Assembly (NCBI GenBank): GCA_947179155.2
Contig: OX359278.1
Span: 30,322,773 to 30,386,772 of the forward strand
DNA length: 64,000 nt
Source: Hedera helix
Taxonomy: Eukaryota > Streptophyta > Magnoliopsida > Apiales > Araliaceae
Reading direction: 5' to 3'
Part shown: piece by piece, positions 56,245-64,000 of the stretch
Numbering within the stretch: position 1 is the stretch's first letter
Layout of the letters: the number at the start of each line of letters is the position of its first letter
The notes under the pieces: model-generated
What the model saw: only the letters and a program-made list of their open reading frames with translations
The model's database searches: none
Told to the model about the DNA's origin: nothing
Position numbers and translations under genes: made by a program

Positions 56245-57660
56245 AATACCCCCAAACTTAACCATTTACTTGCCCCAAGCAAAACAAAACTAAACTAAGA
56301 CTCTACCAACTCAACCTAAATTACTCAGGCAATAAATCTATATGAATTTTAACTTTGGCCTCAAAGATATTTTTAAATAATAACTCAAAGAAAATTTCAA
56401 AATTATGCACAGCCTATAATTTTAACATATTTATTAATCTTACTTTACTCAAGATCCTTTGTGTGTGTGTGAATCCAAAATGTATCAAACTAATTAAAAC
56501 TTAAATAAGTTCATGCAATTAAATGTCTCATAAAAGATATTACACAATAAAAGAATTACAAAAGCAAAACTCTATAAACTTACTTTTTCACATCTTTTAG
56601 CTAATAAATAGGCAATATATAACAAAAAAGATCAAAAAGTTTCAACGCATTAAACACACTAGGATCATTATTTGCATTAAATACATAATTTCTCAAATAT
56701 TACCTAAAATAGGTGGCCATCCTTTTTTTAGTTTTTATTTCATTCTCTTTCTTTTCTTTCATAAGTGAGTGCATTTTATGCTCCTTCTCATTTTTCTTTC
56801 GCAATACGAGTGCGTTTTACGCTCTATCTCATTTTTGCATATGTTTATGAGTGAGTGCATTTTACACTCCATCTCAACTCATCACATTTTTTCCTCTTCA
56901 ATTTAACTTGGGAAACTCAATATTAAATAATTCTAAAAAAATTACCTAAATCATCTCTCTTAAATTATAATTCACCTAATATTTCGCATTAAATTTTGAT
57001 CAAATAAGATATAGAGTTCATAAATATCTATTATAAGCAATTAACCATATAAATTTTCTCTAAGCTAAAACTAACTCAACACAAATGGATATATGCTTAG
57101 AAATTTAAAGGATCTCAAATAAAATAATAACCAATAATATACCAAAATTCAGACTAACAAAAATTTATCCATTTTTCAAAAGTTATTAAATAAAAACCAA
57201 AATTTATATCATCGACCAAAATTTTAATTCAATTAATTCTTTGCCCAATAGACTCAACCTAAAAACTAAATTATCTCATTTTCGTAGGAAACACGATTGC
57301 ACTTAGCATGTGTAACAAGCCTTTAAATCTCATAATTACCCCTAAGTGGACAAGTTATGTCTCATGAGGATTTGCAGTGAATTTACCCACAAAATTCTAA
57401 ATTTTAAACTAAAATAAAAACCTAAAAAATTTAAAATTCTTTCAAACTTTACCCACACCCTCAAACTTAAAATAGACATTGTCATCAATGTATAAAATAA
57501 AGAAAATTTAAGAAGACTCCCCTGAATATGTAGCATTTTTTTCTCCTCATCTACTAAGTCTAAGCTGGATTGAATAAACCTGAAACAAAACAAAAATAAA
57601 TAAATAAATAAAACTAAATTTTACTACTAATTTTTTTTACTAAAAACTAAAACTAAAACT
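56245..57660 (-). other. Element G 3' non-coding region
   Basis: PPT aatacccccaaacttaac (56245-56262) with tgccccaagcaaaa after it. Three copies of the gagtgc(a/g)ttttacgctcc..ctc motif at 56764-56789, 56807-56832 and 56850-56877. A conserved block at 57285-57400 matches E 16430-16560 in reverse complement, including the stem-loop region. An internal purine tract with gacattgtcatc sits at about 57451-57486. No gene. Confidence 0.65.
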
Positions 57661-57718
57661 TGGGTTGCCTCCCAATAAGTGCTTGTTTTAAAGTCTCAGC
57701 CTAACTACTCCCTTTTCT

Positions 57719-59969
57719 CTAGCCCGAATCGAATTTATGCTTAATGAATCGCCTTGGAAGCCATGTCTTGACCATTTGCTTAACTTTTCCTTGAGACTTG
57801 AGACCCCTAAACTTGCGTTCATCCTTCTTCCTCCAATAAAATTGAGCTTTCAATCCCACAACATCAACCCGAAAGCACTCTTCTTGACCACCTGGAAATT
57901 TCATTACATTAAACACCGTGAAGGTCACCTCCTCACCTTAAACTCTCATAGTTAGCTCGTTTTTTTGCACAATAGTCAACGCTCCCCTTGTAGCTAAAAA
58001 TGGACACCCAAGAATAATCGGTATATTTTTATCCTCAAAATCTAGCACAATAAAATTTGTGGGGAAGATAAACTTATCCACTTTCACAAGAACATCTTCA
58101 ACAATCCCCTTTGGATAAGTAAATGACTGATCCGCCAACTGTAAGGCGACATAGGTGGGCATCGCTTCCTTCAAACCAAGCTTCTTATAAACTGATAGAG
58201 GCATTAAATTTATGCTCGCTCCCAAATCACATAAGCATCGATTAAAAAATTGGCTCCCAATGGTGCACAGAATGGTGAAACTACCCGGATCTTTCAGCTT
58301 TGGTAGTAGCTTATTTTGTAATATGACACTGCACTCCTTCGTAAGAGTCACTGTTTCGTAGTCCCCTAGCTTCTTTTTCTTAGACAAAATCTCCTTCATG
58401 AACTTTAAGTAGTTAGGCATCTGGTCTAATGCGTCTGTGAATGGGATGTTAATATGTAATTTCTTGAACACCTCCAAAGATTTTAAAAAATGCTTGTCGA
58501 GCTTGTTCTTTTGAAGTCTTTACGGGAATGGCACGGGTGGCACAAACTAATTCTGATTAGGATTCTCCGCCGCCTTCTTTTCCTCTACCTCATGTGTCCC
58601 AATTTCCTTTTCAGCCCCACTATCATCTTGCATATCCGGATGTGCCTTCTTCAAATTTTCTTCATCAACCTCATGTAACTCCTTACCACTTCGTAGGGTC
58701 ACAGCATTGCATTGTTCATTGCCTTCCCTTCTCGAATTTGTCACTGTATCACTTGGCAAAGCACCTTATGATTGATTATTTATGATACTAGCAAGCTGTC
58801 CCACTTAGTTCTCGATGATCCGTACTGATGATTCTATATTAGTCATTCGAACCTCATTCTGTGACATGTAATTCTCCGTCCGAGTTATGAAATTCGTCGT
58901 TTGCATCATGAACTGAGAAAACACCTCCTTTATATTTGACTGCTTTTCTATCTATAAGGGAGATTGATTCTGAAAACTCTGAGTGTATAATGGTCTAGGA
59001 GCATATGATTGAGCTTGATTCTTGTTCCCCGACTAATTGGAAAGATTCCTCACCCCCGGATGATAGTAATTTGAATTAATGGGTTTGCTACTGCTGATTA
59101 TAGTTTGCCACAAACTGGACCGATTCTGTATTGATTGGGCATTGATTAACTGAGTGGTTCCCAGCACATAGATCACAAGTTATTGCCACAGGTTGATTAG
59201 GCTGCCCAGTCTTTGTAAGTGTTTCTACCATCTTCATTAGTGTTGCCATTTGCTCAGCCATTACAGAAACTGCATCATTTTTAATTCTCCCAACTGCCTT
59301 TGGCTGATTCAATCTTGTAGAAGGCCATTGGTAATAATTTGCTGCCATGGTTTCCAACAAGTCATAGACCTCATCCAAATTCTTCACCATTAAAGCATCA
59401 CCCACAGCTGCATCAATAATAGTCCTCGTTGTACTAAATAACCCATTGTAGAATGTTTGAACTTGAAGCCACTTGGGTATTCCATGTTGTGGACATCTCC
59501 ACAATAAATCTTTGAAGCGCTCCCACGCCTCGTACAATGATTCTGAATCATGCTACATGAATGAAGTGATGTCTTTTCTCATTTTTGCAATCTTCGCTGG
59601 TGGAAAGGACTTTGCTAAGAACTTTTGAGCCAAGTCATTCCAAGTAGTGATAGACCCCGGTGGAAGTGAATGCAACCAACTTTTCGCCTTATCACTAAGT
59701 ATGAAAGGGAACAAGCAAAGTCTTACAGCGTCATCCGAAACTCCATCATACTTGAAAGTATCACATATCTCCAAAAAGCTCTTGAGATGATCATTCAGAT
59801 TGTCATTGGGCAAACCCACAAACTGCACTGAATTTTGGATCATTTGTATCGTGCCCGGCTTGATCTCAAAACTTATGGCTTGAATTGCAGGCCTATGGAT
59901 GCTAGATTGGATTTCAGTGACTTGTGGTATTGCATAGTCTCGCAACAATTTTCGATCCTCGTCCTTCAT
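57719..59969 (-). pseudogene. Element G gag and protease
   Basis: Starts MKDEDRKLLRDYAIPQVTEI at 59969. The capsid domain follows (FEIKPGTIQMIQNSVQFVGL, DDAVRLCLFPFILSDKAKSW, LHSLPPGSITTWNDLAQKFL). A TAG at about 59553 replaces the Gln usual in SFMQHDSESLYEAWERF. 59088-59537 contains QTFYNGLFSTTRTIIDAAVG and a CDLCAGNHSVNQCP knuckle. After stops, 58547-58759 has CNAVTLRSGKELHE. 57938-58477 is the protease (CDLGASINLMPLSVY; catalytic Asp intact). 57719-57928 is a short tail (GGQEECFRVDVVG). Four or more stops interrupt about 2.25 kb. Confidence 0.85.
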
Positions 59970-60072
59970 TTAACCTAAAAAGGAAGAAAAAATAAAAATA
60001 AAAATAAAAAATTGCTTAAATTAAAACTAATTTGATTAAAATTAATATTGGTAAATAATTATTAAATTAAAT

Positions 60073-60091
60073 CCCCGGCAACGATGCCATA
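60073..60091 (-). other. Primer binding site of element G
   Basis: The minus strand reads TATGGCATCGTTGCCGGGG, a variant of the Athila-type TTTGGCGCCGTTGCCGGGG with CpG-type changes, 7 bases from the LTR end. Confidence 0.75.
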
Positions 60092-60098
60092 ACCTAAT

Positions 60099-61668
60099 TG
60101 TATGCGTGCAAATATACACGGTTAACAAATAATAAAGTGATAAATTAAAGTATCGTTTCCATATAAAATTAAATAATAATAATTACCAAATTCTAATTTT
60201 ATATCAAATTAACTTTATTTAAACAATTGTAATTAACTTATTAAGTAAATCTAATTAAAATTAACAACTAAATTAAACTAATGAAAATGATTAAATTAGG
60301 TTTTAAATATTTAAGATTAAAGTTTCCCTCAATGCTTCATTTAAATATCTTCAATTCCTTTTTAATTAGTTAATTATATAGAATTGTTAACTGAGAATTC
60401 TTTATAATATTTATATGCATCTTCTAATGACATATAAACAAATCCTTCTAAATCTGACCCCAAGGCAACAGAACTAGAGAGGAATGTTCTAATTAATTAA
60501 ATCATTATATTCCTATGTGAAATATGTTAATTAGAATATTAAGCTCAGATTCTCTTTATGACTGCAAAAGATACATAGGTATATTCATATCCTATATACT
60601 AATCATATAAACCCTTTCAGATTTTATGAACAGATGCTATCATATTAAGATCTAAATTTATACTTCATCTTCTAATTTTGTATAAATTAATCTCAATTAA
60701 TTACTACAGTTAATTAATTACATAAATTTCCAAAATATGATAAACAATTCATATATAATCATACATAATCAAAAAGGAAAAGAATTAATATAAACTAGAC
60801 ATTGGGTTCCATTGCAATCTTAATGTAAAATTAGCCCATTACTAAAGGAAAAAACACGTTCATAATATTAGATATCATCCCAAGAATAAAAATAATTAAA
60901 ACAAAAGATTTAGAGAAAAAATATCTTAGTCTTGAAGTGCGATCTCTAATTCTTCCTTCAATATTGAATCCTTGCGCGAATCCTCCTTTAGATCTTGATA
61001 GAAATCTTGATTTCCTATTCTAATCTCCTCCTAACTATGTTAATCTCTATTTTAATCCCCTGAAAATAAAAGTCTTATAGTGTATTTATAAGTTACAAGT
61101 CTAAATCCTAGCATAAAAGGACACCCAAATCCAATTCGGAGTAAAAAAAACATGTAAAAACGCATTAAAAATAAGTTTGGCCACATCCCAAATGCAACTG
61201 CAAAGCCCTAGAGCGCAGCTGCACTCATTTTATTTAATTAGAAAATTGCTCGGGCGCACCTGTGCTCACCCGGGCGAAGCTGCGCTCACCAACAAATTTG
61301 GCTGCTCTAGCATTAGTTAGAAAAATGGCCATAACTTTCTTATACGAACTCCGATTGAGATGATTCAAGATGTTTCTGAAAGCTGAGAAGTAGATCTACA
61401 ACTTTTATGTTTTAGGATTTGACAAATTCATCGTAGATCAAGGTCAAAATCAGGCCTGAAGTAACTACTGTGTAATTGACGAGCTGAAAATGCAAGTATA
61501 GTAACTCCAAACTTTAGTCAACCAAGCCTTTATTCCAATTCCTACCAAATATCATCAAAACACATAAAAAGTAACATAAAACACTTAAGATTAATATAAA
61601 ACACTTAAGAACTCATAAATTATTAAGGTAAAAGATACTCAATACATAGGTATAAAACTCACTTATCA
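60099..61668 (-). repeat. Element G 5' LTR, right copy
   Basis: Plus strand TGTATGCGTGCAA to CTCACTTATCA. It matches the left LTR throughout. The GC island at about 61183-61290 has gagcgcagctgcactc and cgggcgaagctgcgctcacc, with an extra cgggcg unit compared with the left copy. Confidence 0.85.
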
Positions 61669-61838
61669 ATTATGTCACACAAGGCTATATACATTTGAAA
61701 TAGGATCTTTAATCTTACTAGAAAATCTTTAATTAGACTTGCCGAATTATATAAGGAGGGTAATATAGTTTGATAAAAATATTGGGAGAATACCAATTTA
61801 AATAAAGAGCTAATTTATTTTTGTAATTAATTAAAAGA

Positions 61839-62722
61839 ATGTATGCTAAAATGTTGCCTATTTTCACATGCAGAATTTTACAAATGTTAAACTCACTATC
61901 ACTGCGTAACATACTTGATGCTAACAAACTGATCGGACCAAATTACACGAACTGGTTAAGGAATTTGAGAATAGTTCTCACTGCTGAAAAGATTTCCTAT
62001 GTCCTAACTTCATCTGTCCGTGCAACTGTTGTAGAAGAAGCCTATGAGGAAGAGATTTCCACTTTTAAGAAGTGGCAAGATGATGCAATTGTGGGTCAAT
62101 GCATCATACTCACATCCATGAGTAATGAGCTTTAGCATCAGCATGAAAAAATGGATGCTCCTACTATATTGCTGCACCTAAGGAACTTTATGGTGAGCAA
62201 AGTATGACTGCTAGATATTAGATATCTAAGGAACTCTTCTGATCTTGGATGACCGAGGGCACTACCGTTGAGACTTATGTCCTAATGATGATCAATCTGA
62301 TTGAACTACTTGGACAGTTAGGGTTCGTAATAGATGGGGAGTTAAGCCAAGATCTAATCTTGTAATCACTCCCAAACTTCTTCTCTTAAGTTATTGTAAA
62401 TTTTCACATGAATAAGTTGGATGTCAGCTTGCCTGAGTTACTAAACATGTTGAAAATTATGGACGGTCAATTCCCATCCAAGAAGGGTCATTTCCCATCG
62501 AAGAAGGGTCAAGTCTTGTTAGTGGATGATTCTTCCAAGAAGAGGAAGAAACCCAATGGTTCTTCTAAAAAGAAGAAAAAGAAGAAGGCTAAGAGCAAGG
62601 CAAAGATAAAGGATAATAAGAAAACTAATCCAGATAGCAAAAGAATATGCTTCCATTGCAGATCTAAAACAGAAGAAGCTTGGAGAAGATTTAACTACAG
62701 ATCAAGGTTTGTTCATGATTGA
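61839..62722 (+). pseudogene. Copia gag, broken
   Basis: Frame 61839-62135 reads LSLRNILDANKLIGPNYTNW, LRNLRIVLTAEKISYVLT and FKKWQDDAIVGQCIILTSMS, the copia gag domain. A stop and frameshifts follow (HQHEKMDAP, LIELLGQLGFVIDGELSQDL). 62408-62722 reads MNKLDVSLPELLNMLK and a Lys-rich stretch. The CCHC knuckle starts (RICFHC) but is cut by a deletion. A 24-bp tandem duplication gives FPSKKGH/FPSKKGQ at about 62468-62515. Confidence 0.75.
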
Positions 62723-63152
62723 AATAAATCTTTTTGCAAGTCAAAGTTCTACTTGGGTATTAGATACTGACTGTGGTTCTAACATATGTAACACTATGTA
62801 AGGGTTAAACAGAAGTAGAAAGCTAAACAAAGATGAAGTCGTCATACGCGTGGGGAATAGAGTAAAGGTTGTTGCATTAGTCATAGAAACTTATTGCTTA
62901 GCACTGTCTACAGGCAAGTCCATCAGTTTAAAAAAATGTTATTATGTTCCAGTACTTATTAGAAACATTATTTCTATTCCTATGTTAGACAATTATGGTT
63001 TTCATATTATAATTAAGAATAATAATTGTTCTATTTATAATGATAATGTTTTATATAGTACAAGTAAATTACACAATAGACTTTATTTACTTGACTTACA
63101 TGAAAATATATTACAAATTGAACAAACTAAGAAAAAAAAAGATATAATGTAA
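62723..63152 (+). pseudogene. Copia protease and linker
   Basis: Reads STWVLDTDCGSNIC, where LDTGC(S/G) is usual; the catalytic Asp of LDT is kept. A stop follows within ICNTM.GLN. 62850-63152 then reads MGNRVKVVALVIETYCLAL, KKCYYVPVLIRNIISIPML and NRLYLLDL, the linker that precedes the integrase zinc finger. Confidence 0.75.
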
Positions 63153-64000
63153 ATTATACCTTTATATAACATTGTAGACTTCGTCATATTAATGAAATAA
63201 GTTGCATAAAGATGGGGCTTTTAGAGATGTCTAATTATGAATCATAGCCAACTTTTGAATCTTGTCTTATGGGTAAAATGACTAAATCTCCTTTTAGTAG
63301 AAAAGGAGATAAAGTTACAGAGTTGTTAGAGTTTGTACACACAAATGTATGTGGGCCTATAATGACGCATGCATGAGGTGGGTGTTCATATTTTATTACT
63401 TTTACTGATGAGCATTCAAGATTTGAATATGTGTATTTGATGAACTACAAATCTGAATCATTTAAAAAGTTGAAAGAATATAGAAGTGAAGTAGAGAAAC
63501 AAACTAACAAGAGTATTAAGATTTTTCGATCAATGAGTTTTTAGATACTTAAGCAATGAGTTTTTAGATTATCTCAAAGAAAATAGTATAATCTCACAAT
63601 GGACTCCACCAAGTACACCACAATTGAATGGTGTATCTGAAAGGAGAAATCAAATATTGTTAGACATGGTTCGTTCTATGATGAGTTTTACCGATCTTCC
63701 AATTTTCTTCTAGGGTTATACCCTAGAAACGACTGTATACCTACTTAACAAAGTACCTTCTAAATCCGTTCCTAAGACTCCATATGAAATATGAATAGGA
63801 AAGAAACCTAATCTTAAGTATGTTAAGATTTAGGGTTGTCCAGCTCATGTCAAAATGATTGATCATGATAAGCTAGAGACAAGATCTGATAAGTATAAAT
63901 TTGTGGGATATCCTAAAAAAACTGCAGGGTATTATTTTTATCATCCTAATAATCAAAATGTATTTGTTGTGAAACATATTTCCTTCTTGGAGAAGGAGTT
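63153..64000 (+). pseudogene. Copia integrase, partial
   Basis: The frame continues with a zinc-finger-like LRHINEI and ESCLMGKMTKSPF, then GPIMTHA, YFITFTDEHSRFEYVYLMN (core), SQWTPPSTPQLNGVSERRNQ (catalytic Glu), PSKSVPKTPYEI and GCPAHVKMIDHDKLETRSDK. The end is KFVGYPKKTAGYYFY, the conserved segment after the copia integrase core. The DRGGEY-type Asp segment is deleted or shifted near 63530. Several Trp codons have become stops (FW to F-stop, IW to I-stop). Confidence 0.8.

Larger units (their letters stand above)
54688..61668 (-). mobile_element. Element G: non-autonomous Athila-like element with gag and protease only
   Basis: LTRs 54688-56244 and 60099-61668, PBS at 60073-60091, PPT at 56245-56262. 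The internal region holds gag and protease (57719-59969), then passes directly into the post-pol box gggttgcctcccaataagtg (57661-57680) with no RT, RNase H or integrase. The LTRs are about 1.56 kb and very similar. Target duplication is not clear (ATGAA left, ATTAT right), so ends may be off by a few bases. Confidence 0.85.
61669..64000 (+). mobile_element. Ty1/copia retrotransposon, partial, runs off the window
   Basis: Gag, protease and integrase of a copia element in order on the plus strand, in broken frames. No LTR or PBS is seen at the left end; 61669-61838 is AT-rich with nothing recognisable. RT and RNase H would lie beyond 64000. Confidence 0.8.

Overview
This window looks like nuclear DNA of a seed plant, probably a eudicot. 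It is AT-rich, has no bacterial-type gene organisation, and consists almost entirely of plant transposable elements: Ty3/gypsy chromoviruses, Athila-like gypsy elements, Ty1/copia pieces, a CACTA transposon and a Helitron. I found no intact cellular gene, tRNA, rRNA or CRISPR. The nesting of LTR elements and the density of broken reading frames suggest old heterochromatin, for example pericentromeric DNA.

Layout (letters are my own labels). 1-1171: two direct copies of an Ogre/Tat-like gypsy terminal segment. 1172-37397: element A, an Athila-like gypsy element on the minus strand, with a 3' LTR stub, a Transposase_32-like extra ORF, integrase, RNase H and RT on the left, and protease, gag, PBS and 5' LTR on the right. 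A is split inside pol by C, a solo gypsy LTR (7587-33284) with a perfect ACTAA target duplication. C is split by B, a chromovirus on the minus strand (10005-31498) with a CGTCA/TGTCA duplication. The left LTR of B is split by D, the 5' end of a related chromovirus on the plus strand (12170 to about 22600). The LTR of D is split by E, a short non-autonomous Athila-like element (13184-19219) with a perfect CATAT duplication. This gives a chain of five insertions.

37398-44440: element F, a decayed chromovirus on the minus strand. The 5' LTR of A abuts its 3' LTR. A 3.2 kb CACTA transposon (40999-44221, TSD TGT) sits in the RNase H region of F. 44551-46289: probable solo copia LTR. 46290-47529: gypsy LTR debris with a cluster of GC palindromes and an (AT)n tract. 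47530-54316: a 6.8 kb Helitron carrying a recognisable ARPC1 exon and other captured-looking fragments. 54688-61668: element G, an Athila-like element reduced to gag and protease. 61669-64000: the 5' half of a broken copia element that runs off the window.

Functionally this is a record of mobile-element activity rather than a set of cooperating genes. B has the best preserved coding sequence, with 772 open pol codons. E and G have lost pol but keep paired LTRs, PBS, PPT and a conserved 3' non-coding block, which fits mobilisation in trans. The most interesting signals are non-coding: GC-rich palindrome modules in the U3 parts of LTRs, some apparently shared between unrelated lineages, and a repeated motif plus stem-loop in the 3' regions of E and G.
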